From Hafnia alvei (GTDB lineage Bacteria; Pseudomonadota; Gammaproteobacteria; Enterobacterales; Enterobacteriaceae), in contig NZ_OZ061315.1 in NCBI RefSeq assembly GCF_964063325.1, forward strand, positions 4,464,001 to 4,528,000: a stretch of 64,000 nt of DNA, read 5' to 3'. Shown piece by piece: positions 35,729-43,555 of the stretch. The notes beneath the pieces were generated by a model. That model was not told the DNA's origin and did not search any database. It saw nothing but the letters and a program-made list of their open reading frames with translations. Every line of letters begins with the position of its first letter. Positions within the stretch are counted from its first letter, which is position 1. A program made the translations under genes and the position numbers.

Positions 35729-38047
35729 ATGAAACAGCTCACCATCGGGTTAATCGGTAACCCCAACTCGGGAAAAACCACGTTATTCAACCAGCTTACA
35801 GGCGCTCGGCAGCGCGTAGGTAACTGGGCTGGCGTCACCGTGGAGCGTAAGGAAGGTCATTTTTCTACTCAGGAAAATCAGGTCAAACTTGTAGACCTAC
35901 CCGGCACCTACTCCCTGACCACGATTTCTGAGCAAACGTCGTTGGACGAGCAAATCGCTTGCCACTATATCCTGAGCGGCGACGCTGATTTAATTATCAA
36001 CGTGGTTGATGCATCCAATCTAGAGCGCAACCTCTATCTGACTTTGCAACTGCTTGAGCTGGGTATTCCGTGCATCATCGCACTGAACATGCTGGATATT
36101 GCTCGCAGCCAGAAAATTGATATTGATATCGATGCGCTGTCCAAGCGCCTTGGTTGCCCTGTCATTCCTTTAGTATCGACGCGTGCCAACGGTATTGCTG
36201 AGCTGAAAAAAGCCATTGATTTACCTCCAACCTGCGCCGTTGAAGCATTGGTTGAATACCCACCGCTGCTGTTGGGTCAGGTCGATCGCCTGTCTCAGGC
36301 CATGCCGGATACGCTTGCCGTTCAGCAACGCCGCTGGTTAGCGCTGCAGCTGCTCGAAGGGGATATCTATAGCTCCACTCGCGCCAGCAATGCGTTGAAA
36401 ATCCTGCCTGAAGTTCAGGAAACGCTCAAACGCACCCTCAATGAAGATCCAGCGCTTATCATTGCTGACTCACGCTATAAAAGCATCACCGACATCTGTG
36501 ACTCTGTGAGCAACACGGCCACTGCACTACCGAATATTTTGACGGAAAAACTGGACCGCATCATTCTTAACCGCTGGTTGGGAATACCTATTTTTCTACT
36601 GGTGATGTATGTGATGTTCGTTTTGGCCATCAACATCGGTGGCGCACTTCAGCCGCTGTTTGATGTGGGTTCATCAACCATCTTTATTCAGGGTTTGCAA
36701 TGGGTTGGCTACACCCTGCACTTCCCAGAATGGCTCACCATTTTCCTTGCTCAAGGGATCGGTGGCGGTATCAACACCGTGCTGCCGCTAGTGCCACAAA
36801 TCGGCATGATGTACCTGTTCCTCTCCTTCCTTGAGGATTCCGGTTACATGGCGCGCGCCGCCTTCGTGGTTGACCGCATGATGCAGGCATTAGGTTTACC
36901 AGGTAAATCATTCGTTCCTTTAATCGTTGGCTTTGGCTGCAACGTGCCTTCCGTTATGGGTGCACGTACTTTGGACGCACCTCGTGAACGTTTAATCACC
37001 GTATTGATGGCGCCGTTCATGTCCTGCGGCGCACGCTTGGCCATCTTTGCCGTCTTCTCTGCCGCGTTCTTTGGCCAAGGCGGCGCACTGGTCGTCTTCT
37101 CGCTATACATGCTCGGCATTGTGATGGCGATCCTGACCGGGCTGATGCTCAAACACACAATCATGCGTGGCGAAGCCTCTCCGTTCGTGATGGAACTGCC
37201 GGTTTATCACGTACCACACCTGAAAAGCCTGCTATTGCAAACTTGGCAACGCCTGAAAGGCTTCGTGATGCGCGCTGGTAAAGTCATCATCATCGTCAGT
37301 ATCTTCATTGGCGCACTCAACAGCTTCTCCTTTAGCGGCAAAGCCGTTGATAGCATCAACGACTCGGCGCTAGCGTCAGTGAGTAAAGTGATAACGCCGT
37401 TGCTGAAACCAATTGGCGTGCATAGCGACAACTGGCAGGCCACCGTCGGTTTAGTGACCGGTGCGATGGCGAAAGAAGTGGTCGTGGGGACGTTGAATAC
37501 CCTGTATACCGCTGAGCAAATCCATGAAGAAGAGTTTGACCCTGCTGCATACAGTTTGATTGGTGGGCTTGAAGGTGCCGTTGGTGAAACTTGGCAGAGC
37601 CTGAAAGACACCTTCAGCCTGAGCGTGTTTGCTAACCCAATTGAAGCCAGCAAAGGCGACGGCGAAATGGGATCTGGCTCAATGGGTGTGATGGGCAGCA
37701 AATTCGGCAGCGCCAGCGCCGCCTATGCTTATCTGATCTTCGTGTTGCTGTATGTGCCTTGCGTATCGGTAATGGGTGCGATTGCGCGTGAAAGCAGCCG
37801 TGGCTGGATGACCTTCTCCATTCTGTGGGGTCTCAACGTCGCCTACTCGCTGGCAGCCGTGTTCTATCAGGTGGCTAATTTCGCCTCTCATCCACAGTAC
37901 AGCTCAATCACAATTGCTGCGGTGGTGATATTCAATGCGCTGGTGTTAGTTGCACTACGCCGCTCACGCGACCGTGTGACCGTACGCCTAGTCAATGATC
38001 CCGCCAGTAAATGCTGCTGCGACACCGGCAAAGGCAGCTGCCACTAG
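35729..38047 (+). CDS. feoB: Ferrous iron transporter FeoB
   Basis: The main Fe(II) importer of the inner membrane, important without oxygen. It is 772 aa (E. coli 773). The N-terminal G domain has G1 GNPNSGKTT (10-18), G3 DLPGTYSL and G4 NMLD; a helical GDI-like region follows (about 175-270), then the Gate-containing membrane domain (about 280-740) with GFGCNVPSVMGARTL and the second CGAR. The C-terminus ends in a Cys-rich SKCCCDTGKGSCH. Middle gene of feoABC. Confidence 0.97.
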   Translation: MKQLTIGLIGNPNSGKTTLFNQLTGARQRVGNWAGVTVERKEGHFSTQENQVKLVDLPGTYSLTTISEQTSLDEQIACHYILSGDADLIINVVDASNLERNLYLTLQLLELGIPCIIALNMLDIARSQKIDIDIDALSKRLGCPVIPLVSTRANGIAELKKAIDLPPTCAVEALVEYPPLLLGQVDRLSQAMPDTLAVQQRRWLALQLLEGDIYSSTRASNALKILPEVQETLKRTLNEDPALIIADSRYKSITDICDSVSNTATALPNILTEKLDRIILNRWLGIPIFLLVMYVMFVLAINIGGALQPLFDVGSSTIFIQGLQWVGYTLHFPEWLTIFLAQGIGGGINTVLPLVPQIGMMYLFLSFLEDSGYMARAAFVVDRMMQALGLPGKSFVPLIVGFGCNVPSVMGARTLDAPRERLITVLMAPFMSCGARLAIFAVFSAAFFGQGGALVVFSLYMLGIVMAILTGLMLKHTIMRGEASPFVMELPVYHVPHLKSLLLQTWQRLKGFVMRAGKVIIIVSIFIGALNSFSFSGKAVDSINDSALASVSKVITPLLKPIGVHSDNWQATVGLVTGAMAKEVVVGTLNTLYTAEQIHEEEFDPAAYSLIGGLEGAVGETWQSLKDTFSLSVFANPIEASKGDGEMGSGSMGVMGSKFGSASAAYAYLIFVLLYVPCVSVMGAIARESSRGWMTFSILWGLNVAYSLAAVFYQVANFASHPQYSSITIAAVVIFNALVLVALRRSRDRVTVRLVNDPASKCCCDTGKGSCH

Positions 38048-38083
38048 TGGCAGCCACGCATCATTGAGCGAAGAGGACGAGAT

Positions 38084-38332
38084 ATGGCAAGCCTGTTAAA
38101 AGTACGCGATACGGTGGCCTTACATGGCCGTATCGAACTCAACCAGCTCTGCCGCGAAGTCAACGGTTCGCCCGCCATGGTGCTAGCGATGCTGCAACGC
38201 TTAGAGCAAATGGGCTGTGTGGAAAAGGTCGAGGATATCGACAACGGCTGTGTCAGCGGCAGCTGCAAAGGCTGCCCTGAAACCAGTAAGAACTGTGAGA
38301 CGGTGGTGTATAAGGTGAAAAATGTTCACTGA
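38084..38332 (+). CDS. feoC: Ferrous iron transport regulator FeoC
   Basis: An 82-aa winged-helix protein (E. coli 78 aa) that associates with FeoB; in Klebsiella it binds an oxygen-sensitive Fe-S cluster and protects FeoB from FtsH proteolysis. The HTH part spans about residues 1-50 and the cluster cysteines are Cys56, Cys61, Cys64 and Cys71 (pattern CX4CX2CX6C). It lies 36 bases after feoB. The repeat-rich 620-base gap to bioH begins 16 bases after its stop. Confidence 0.94.
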   Translation: MASLLKVRDTVALHGRIELNQLCREVNGSPAMVLAMLQRLEQMGCVEKVEDIDNGCVSGSCKGCPETSKNCETVVYKVKNVH

Positions 38333-38348
38333 ATGTCTATGAGTTCGT

Positions 38349-38447
38349 GGTGTAAGGTTTCGTTTGCCTATTCTTTATGTGATCACGATGTAAGGTTTCG
38401 GTCGCCTATTCTTTATGTGATCACGATGTAAGGTTTCGGTCGCCTAT
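38349..38447. repeat. 38-bp direct tandem repeat, 2.6 copies
   Basis: Units at 38349-38386, 38387-38424 and a partial 38425-38447. Each contains TGTAAGGTTTCG and ends with TTATGTGATCAC; units two and three are identical over their shared length, and unit one differs at a few positions. It forms the distal end of repeat copy B. The units abut without spacers. Confidence 0.9.
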
Positions 38448-38612
38448 CAACAACGGCATTCATATACAAAATAAGTCGAAGGCGTCCGATGAGGGGCGCC
38501 AGCGCGCGCCCCTTCAATCCTCGCGCTTTTTATCCGTGACGCCATCTCCGCGCCGGGTCGGCATGCGCCATCCCTGGCGCCTCCTCCCCTCGTAGAAACA
38601 TCCTGTTTCTAC
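38349..38612 (-). repeat. Structured intergenic repeat, copy B (GGA-loop hairpins, minus orientation)
   Basis: Read on the minus strand. Hairpin 1 (38592-38612) has nine-base arms GTAGAAACA/TGTTTCTAC with loop GGA, giving ACAGGATGT. Hairpin 2 (38565-38580) is GCGCCAGGGATGGCGC. These are followed by AAAAAGCGCGAG, a GC stem with arms AGGGGCGC/GCGCCCCT (38492-38499, 38506-38513), TCGGACGCC (38481-38489), and repeated CGAAACCTTACA motifs. It shares GGAGG-N-GCCAGG...ATGGCG with copy A, and AAAAAGCGCGAG, GCGCGCTGGC and TCGGACGCC with copy C. It faces away from copy C across an AT-rich 120-base spacer (38613-38732) in which I see no gene. Confidence 0.82.
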
Positions 38613-38732
38613 TGCTCTATCTACCAAAACTTAAACAATTAAAAGAAAAATAGAGAAATAAAATAAAAAGATAAGAAGGCAAAAATGTCTTTTGTCCTTT
38701 GTCTTTTTTATGTTGAAAGAATGCATTTTAGA

Positions 38733-38955
38733 GCCGCCAGCAGGGATGCTGGTGGCAGGTTGAGGGCGTACAGGATGTACGCTCCGAGACCGGTCGGACA
38801 AACGGCTCGGTAAAAAGCGCGAGAGTCGAGAGGTTGCGCGCTGGCAACCTCTCGTCGGACGCCTACGCCAGCGGTTTCATAGGTCATATTTGCTAATGGG
38901 CGGACGAAAACCTTCACCGCTCTAATAAAGGCACCCGAAATTTTCACCGAAACCT
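38733..38955 (+). repeat. Structured intergenic repeat, copy C (GGA-loop hairpins, plus orientation)
   Basis: Hairpin 1 (38733-38756): arms GCCGCCAGCA/TGCTGGTGGC with loop GGGA. Hairpin 2 (38766-38782): arms GCGTACA/TGTACGC with loop GGA, so the strand reads GTACAGGATGTAC. Next come a CCGAG/CTCGG stem (38784-38810), AAAAAGCGCGAG, a stem GAGAGGTTGC/GCAACCTCTC (38828-38837, 38844-38853), and TCGGACGCC (38855-38863). The distal part contains CGAAAACCTTCACC and ends with CGAAACCT (38948-38955), which overlaps the bioH stop codon. Confidence 0.82.
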
Positions 38956-39727
38956 AAATAATTACCTTAATAAACTCTTCCACTACCCCACAAAACTCCC
39001 CCGGATGTGACACAAACGGCGCATGCGCCGATTTCTGAATAACAACAGATTCACTATTAGGGCAAGATTCATCAAGCAATTCAGCAACCTTACGCGGTAC
39101 CAATCCATCCAAATAGCCATAAATACGCAGCAACGGCATTTTCAAGCCAGCAATTTGCTCGCGTAAATCCACGGAGCGCAGAATATCTAGTCCACCGTTT
39201 AACACCTCCACAGAAGGCATCGGCTGAGTCAGTACTACGTCTTTTAAAATTCGAGCATCCTGCCGAGCACTCTCAGTACCTAAGGTTTGTAAGGCTAAAA
39301 AACGTTCTACGGTACGTTTGAAATCTTCACTCAGTTGGCGCTGAAAACCACTTAATACTTCACTTTTTATACCCGGCCACTCCCCGTGAGCGGTGAAACA
39401 TGGCGATGACGATACGGTCACCAGCGCGGCAATACGTTCTGGGTAACGCAGCGCAATATCACTAGCGACCAAGCCACCCATTGACCAACCGAGCCAAACC
39501 GCATTGTCAGGCGCCTGCTGCACCACGATATCGCTCATTTGCTCTAGCGTTAAAGCACCAAAACCTTGGCTGCGCCCATAGCCCGGTAGGTCGACGAGAT
39601 GCACACGAAACTGCGTGCTCAATCGCGGCAAAATGCAACGCCACACCTCTGCGTTCAGCCCCCATCCGTGCAACAACACAAGATCGCGATCGCCTTCGCC
39701 GCAGGTATGCCAATAAAGCTTATTCAT
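38954..39727 (-). CDS. bioH: Pimeloyl-ACP methyl ester esterase BioH
   Basis: An alpha/beta-hydrolase that frees pimeloyl-ACP from its methyl ester, the last step of pimelate synthesis for biotin. It is 257 aa (E. coli 256). The nucleophile is Ser82 in GWSMGG, with the oxyanion motif HGWGLN; the acid Asp is near 207 (YGYLDGLVP) and the base His near 235 (SAHAPFVSHP). Divergent from gntX with 43 bases between; its 3' end abuts repeat copy C. Confidence 0.96.
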   Translation of the reverse strand: MNKLYWHTCGEGDRDLVLLHGWGLNAEVWRCILPRLSTQFRVHLVDLPGYGRSQGFGALTLEQMSDIVVQQAPDNAVWLGWSMGGLVASDIALRYPERIAALVTVSSSPCFTAHGEWPGIKSEVLSGFQRQLSEDFKRTVERFLALQTLGTESARQDARILKDVVLTQPMPSVEVLNGGLDILRSVDLREQIAGLKMPLLRIYGYLDGLVPRKVAELLDESCPNSESVVIQKSAHAPFVSHPGEFCGVVEEFIKVII

Positions 39728-39770
39728 CAGTTATTGTCCGTCTGTTTAGTATCATCTCAGGAGGAGAAAT

Positions 39771-40454
39771 ATGTTTAACATCAGCGCTCACTGCTGGATT
39801 TGCCAGCTACCGCTCGTTATTCCTACACAAGGAATTTGTAGCTTTTGCTCTGCGGCCTGCCTGCGAAAGCCTCGAGTTTGCCCCTGCTGTGGTCTGCCCA
39901 GCGAGCACACCACGCATGCCTGTAGCCGCTGCATACAAAAAAAGCCCTACTGGCAGCAGCTTATATTTGTTAGTGATTATCAGCCGCCGCTCAGCCAGTT
40001 AGTGCATCGTCTAAAATATCAGGGCAAATGGCAAATCGCATCGGCACTCTCACGGCTGATGCTGTTGAGTTATCTGTACGCACGTCGTACTCGGCATCTG
40101 CCAAAACCAGATCTTATCACCGTGATCCCTTTGCATCATCAACGCCAGTGGCGACGAGGATTCAACCAAAGCGACCGCTTAGCTCGCCCTTTAGCCCGAT
40201 GGCTACAGTGCGCCTATTTCCCCGATATCATTAAACGCACGCGGAAAACCAAGCCACAGCAGAGCCTCAATGCGATCCAGCGGCGACGTAATTTACGCAA
40301 CGCATTCAGCTGCCAACAGAATCTAAGCGGAAAACATGTTTTAGTGGTCGATGACGTACTCACCACCGGTAGCACGATTGGAGAAGTTAGCCGCCTTCTC
40401 CTCGCCCAAGGCGCTAAATCCATACAAGTTGTATGCCTTTGTAGAACCTTGTGA
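39771..40454 (+). CDS. gntX: GntX/ComF-family protein (YhgH)
   Basis: 227 aa. An N-terminal zinc-finger-like part has paired cysteines (CWIC, CSFC, CPCC, CSRC; about residues 8-53), and a phosphoribosyltransferase-like domain has the PRPP motif VLVVDDVLTTGSTIG (about 190-204). It is related to ComFC, which acts in DNA uptake in other bacteria; in E. coli it has been tied to gluconate use and to nutritional DNA use. A strong AGGAGG precedes the ATG. It lies 58 bases before nfuA. Confidence 0.93.
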   Translation: MFNISAHCWICQLPLVIPTQGICSFCSAACLRKPRVCPCCGLPSEHTTHACSRCIQKKPYWQQLIFVSDYQPPLSQLVHRLKYQGKWQIASALSRLMLLSYLYARRTRHLPKPDLITVIPLHHQRQWRRGFNQSDRLARPLARWLQCAYFPDIIKRTRKTKPQQSLNAIQRRRNLRNAFSCQQNLSGKHVLVVDDVLTTGSTIGEVSRLLLAQGAKSIQVVCLCRTL

Positions 40455-40512
40455 GCACTTTGCAATCGGCGTATTATAACCAACCAGATAAGTCAACTAT
40501 TGAGCAAATGCC

Positions 40513-41088
40513 ATGATCCGTATTACCGAAGCTGCCCAAGAGCACTTTGCCAAGCTGCTGGCAAACCAAGAAGCAGGCACCCAAATCCGTGTTTTCGTTA
40601 TCAATCCAGGCACTCCAACCGCTGAATGCGGCGTGTCTTATTGCCCACCGGATGCGGTAGAAGCGAACGATACCAAGCTCGATTTTGAGAAATTATCGGC
40701 CTATGTTGACGACGTGAGTGCGCCGTATCTGGAAGACGCGGAAATCGATTTTGTAACCGACCAGTTGGGCTCTCAGCTAACGCTGAAAGCGCCAAATGCC
40801 AAAATGCGCAAAGTGGATGACGATGCACCGTTGATCGAACGCGTTGAGTACGTGCTGCAATCGCAGATCAACCCACAGCTGGCTGGCCACGGCGGCAAAG
40901 TGACGCTGATGGAAATTACCGAAGAAGGTATTGCGATTCTGCAATTCGGTGGCGGTTGTAACGGTTGTTCTATGGTCGATTACACGCTGAAAGAAGGCAT
41001 CGAAAAAGAACTGCTGCAGAAATTCCCTGAACTCAAGGGCGTGCGCGATCTCACTGAACACGAGCGCGGCGAGCACTCTTACTACTAA
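40513..41088 (+). CDS. nfuA: Fe-S biogenesis protein NfuA
   Basis: A carrier of [4Fe-4S] clusters to targets such as aconitase and lipoyl synthase, important under iron limitation and oxidative stress. It is 191 aa, the E. coli length. An N-terminal degenerate A-type domain is followed by the C-terminal Nfu domain with the cluster-binding CNGC (about 149-152). Followed by a terminator. Confidence 0.97.
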   Translation: MIRITEAAQEHFAKLLANQEAGTQIRVFVINPGTPTAECGVSYCPPDAVEANDTKLDFEKLSAYVDDVSAPYLEDAEIDFVTDQLGSQLTLKAPNAKMRKVDDDAPLIERVEYVLQSQINPQLAGHGGKVTLMEITEEGIAILQFGGGCNGCSMVDYTLKEGIEKELLQKFPELKGVRDLTEHERGEHSYY

Positions 41089-41119
41089 TATTGCCGGTAA
41101 TATTGCGGCGATTAATACT

Positions 41120-41158
41120 AAAGCCCTGCTCTCTTTACGAAGAAGCAGGGCTTTTAAA
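41120..41158. terminator. Terminator after nfuA
   Basis: AAGCCCTGCT (41121-41130) pairs with AGCAGGGCTT (41144-41153), followed by TTTT-type sequence; A residues precede, so it can also serve the convergent ulaR transcript. Confidence 0.85.
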
Positions 41159-41170
41159 ATAGGGTATGAC

Positions 41171-41926
41171 TTAAACCAAAATCACCTCAACGCCCTGCAC
41201 TTTCAGTTGCTCAATCACTTTCTCATCGGCGTCTTTGCCAGTAATCACAATATCAATCTGCTCCGCGCGACTAAACAGCATACCAGCACGCTGACCGACT
41301 TTGCTGCTGTCGACTAACACCACCAGTTTGCCCACGTAGTTCAACATTTTCTGCTCGGCCATCGCCGTTAGCATATCGGTTTTATATAGGCCTTCGGCAG
41401 TCAGCCCCTTGCCGCTAGTAAACATCCAATGTCCCGCATAAAGAGAAGACTCCCCCTCCTGTGGTGCCAGAGTAATCGCCTGACTACGGTTATATTGGCC
41501 GCCCATAATGACAACGCTATCGTGCTCCTGCTCAATCAAAAAATTGGCCAACGGCAGATAGTTAGTGATCACCTGAGTGTCTTTACCACAGATTTCACGC
41601 CCCAGCGTGAAAGCTGTCGACCCACAGTTAATAACGATACTTTCGCCCGGCTGAACCAGCTGTGAAGCCGCACGCGCAATGCGCACCTTTTCCTCATGAT
41701 TCTGTGCCTGATGAATGTTCATCGGCGTCCAAGCCACACGATTTTGACTCACCGCTTCTGCGCCGTTGCGCACTTTCTTTAACTTTCCACTGTCGCCGAG
41801 CTTATTAATGTCACGACGTGCCGTTGCAGGAGAAACCTGAAGACGATCAATCACCTGCTCGACGGTAACAAACCCCGTTTGCTGCAGCATTTCCAGTAAA
41901 GTCTGATGTCTTTGCGATTCAGTCAT
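41171..41926 (-). CDS. ulaR: UlaR, DeoR-family repressor of L-ascorbate genes
   Basis: Represses ulaG and ulaABCDEF; L-ascorbate 6-phosphate is the known inducer. The ATG at 41926 (MTESQRHQTLLEML) gives 251 aa, as in E. coli; the open frame extends 21 codons upstream without similarity. The N-terminal DeoR helix-turn-helix (about 20-40, VTVEQVIDRLQVSPATARRDINKL) is followed by the sugar-phosphate-sensing domain (NCGSTAFTLGREI). In E. coli the gene order is likewise ulaR-ulaG, divergent from ulaABCDEF, but at another chromosomal site. Confidence 0.96.
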   Translation of the reverse strand: MTESQRHQTLLEMLQQTGFVTVEQVIDRLQVSPATARRDINKLGDSGKLKKVRNGAEAVSQNRVAWTPMNIHQAQNHEEKVRIARAASQLVQPGESIVINCGSTAFTLGREICGKDTQVITNYLPLANFLIEQEHDSVVIMGGQYNRSQAITLAPQEGESSLYAGHWMFTSGKGLTAEGLYKTDMLTAMAEQKMLNYVGKLVVLVDSSKVGQRAGMLFSRAEQIDIVITGKDADEKVIEQLKVQGVEVILV

Positions 41927-42002
41927 GATTAATTCCAGCGCATAAATGATTATTTGATGATTATATTTGAAAACGATCAAAAATAACACGCTTAAAAATA
42001 CA

Positions 42003-42028
42003 AAAGCCGAGCATATTGCCCGGCCTTG
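42003..42028 (-). terminator. Probable terminator after ulaG (minus strand)
   Basis: On the minus strand AAGGCCGGGC, a five-base loop and GCTCGGCTTTT form a stem with one G-U pair and one mismatch, followed by T-rich sequence. It would separate ulaG from ulaR transcription. Confidence 0.6.
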
Positions 42029-42050
42029 TTTACATATAATTTATTGATAA

Positions 42051-43115
42051 TTATAAGAATGATTTAAACGGCAGGTCCGGTTCAATGGTGAAGCAATCAT
42101 CAAACCCACGTGGATAATGGTACTCAAAATTATCCTTATCCAACGGATAGGTAAATTTGCCACCTACCTGCCAGATAAACGGTTTAAAGCCATATTTTAA
42201 GCGGTCTTTCTTCATCTCCCACAGCACGCGAATCTCTTGTGGATCGGCTTGGAAGTTTGACCAGATATCATGGTGGAAAGGAATAACCACCTGAGTTTTT
42301 AGCGACTCAGCCATGCGTAAAATATCTGAGCTGGTCATCTTGTCAGTAATACCTCGCGGATTTTCTCCATACGATCCTAATGCCACGTCAATTTTATGCT
42401 CATTACCATGTTTGGCATAGTAGTTAGAATAATGAGAATCTCCGCTGTGATACAGATTACCGCCAGGCGTTTTAAACAGATAGTTTACAGCGCGTTTATC
42501 CATACCATCTGGCAAGACACCCGCCGCTTTTTCATTCGCTGGCAGCGTAATTAGCGCAGTACGGTCAAAGGCATCAAGCGCATGAATCTCGATATCTTTA
42601 ATTTTCACAACGTCGCCGGGCTTCATAACGATACAGCGTTCACGTGGCACGCCCCAGCCAATCCATAAATCCACACAGGTCTGCGGGCCAATAAACGGCA
42701 CGCTGCTATCGCAGTTTTGCATTACCGCCGCGGCAACGTTAACGTCAATGTGGTCGTTATGATCGTGTGTAGAAAGCACCGCGTCAATCTGGCGAATCGC
42801 AAAAGGATCTAGCACGAATGGCGTAGTACGCAGGTTAGGCTGCAGTTTTTTCACCCCAGCCATGCGCTGCATTTGATGGCCGTCTTTCATCAATGGGTTG
42901 CCGTGGCTCTGCTTTCCAGTACCACACCAAAAATCGACGCAGATATTGGCGCCACCTTCAGATTTCAGCCAAATCCCCGTACAGCCTAGCCACCACATAG
43001 CAAAAGTCCCAGGCGCAACGTTCTCTTGTTCGATTTCTTCGTTTAACCAAGAACCCCACTCAGGGAAAGTGCTCAAGATCCAAGACTCACGGCTGATGCT
43101 TTCAATCTTACTCAT
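42051..43115 (-). CDS. ulaG: L-ascorbate 6-phosphate lactonase UlaG
   Basis: Opens the lactone ring of L-ascorbate 6-phosphate, formed during uptake, to 3-keto-L-gulonate 6-phosphate. It is 354 aa, the E. coli length. A metallo-beta-lactamase fold with the metal motif THDHNDH (116-122) and further ligands in HSGDSHYSNYY; GSYGENPRG is conserved. Transcribed divergently from ulaA through a 440-base control region. Confidence 0.96.
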   Translation of the reverse strand: MSKIESISRESWILSTFPEWGSWLNEEIEQENVAPGTFAMWWLGCTGIWLKSEGGANICVDFWCGTGKQSHGNPLMKDGHQMQRMAGVKKLQPNLRTTPFVLDPFAIRQIDAVLSTHDHNDHIDVNVAAAVMQNCDSSVPFIGPQTCVDLWIGWGVPRERCIVMKPGDVVKIKDIEIHALDAFDRTALITLPANEKAAGVLPDGMDKRAVNYLFKTPGGNLYHSGDSHYSNYYAKHGNEHKIDVALGSYGENPRGITDKMTSSDILRMAESLKTQVVIPFHHDIWSNFQADPQEIRVLWEMKKDRLKYGFKPFIWQVGGKFTYPLDKDNFEYHYPRGFDDCFTIEPDLPFKSFL

Positions 43116-43555
43116 GTAATGCCCCTCATAATATTCACGTCTGCGATAAGTAAATGGAGTTACTCTCGCGCTAATTAATCAATATAAATCACTAAAAGAT
43201 TAAATATGATTCTTTGTGAGAAATCTAGCACGATTAACGCACTCTATAAAAGCTAATTTTCTATGATACCGTTCACAAAAAAACCATCACCCAAAGCAAT
43301 CACAAATGAAGGAATCAACCGCATGAATAGATAATATTATGTTTTAAATGGTAAAAATAAATATCATTTTACCTTTCCTCTTTTGTTTTATATCCACACA
43401 ATTCAAGTTGAGATACAAATCACAAATAATCAAATTAAATCTTTAAGTGATTCTTTGTGATTGCTAGAGTGATTTTGTACAAAACAGAACCTGTCTGTGA
43501 CACAAGAAAGAAAAACACGGCAGGAATAAAAGCCAAAAGCCGAGCGGAGTGCTTT
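43116..43555. promoter_or_regulatory. ulaG-ulaA divergent control region: repeated operators and a CRP site
   Basis: 440 bases with no gene. TGATTCTTTGTGA occurs perfectly at 43207-43219 (ulaG side) and 43448-43460 (ulaA side). An inverted copy, TCACAAATAATCA (one mismatch), is at 43420-43432, and a split inverted copy (TCACAAA, GAATCA) at 43300-43317. TGAGATACAAATCACA (43409-43424) matches CRP TGTGA-N6-TCACA at 9 of 10 positions. I infer UlaR operators on both sides of a possible loop, with CRP activation; E. coli ula is known to use UlaR, IHF and CRP. Confidence 0.65.

Noticed and set aside
38349..38447. Possible CRISPR array from a 38-bp repeat
   Set aside because: The units are directly adjacent with no unique spacers, and no cas gene is visible.
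38708..38947. 79-codon minus-strand frame inside repeat copy C
   Set aside because: It lies wholly in the structured repeat and shows no domain or ribosome-binding site.
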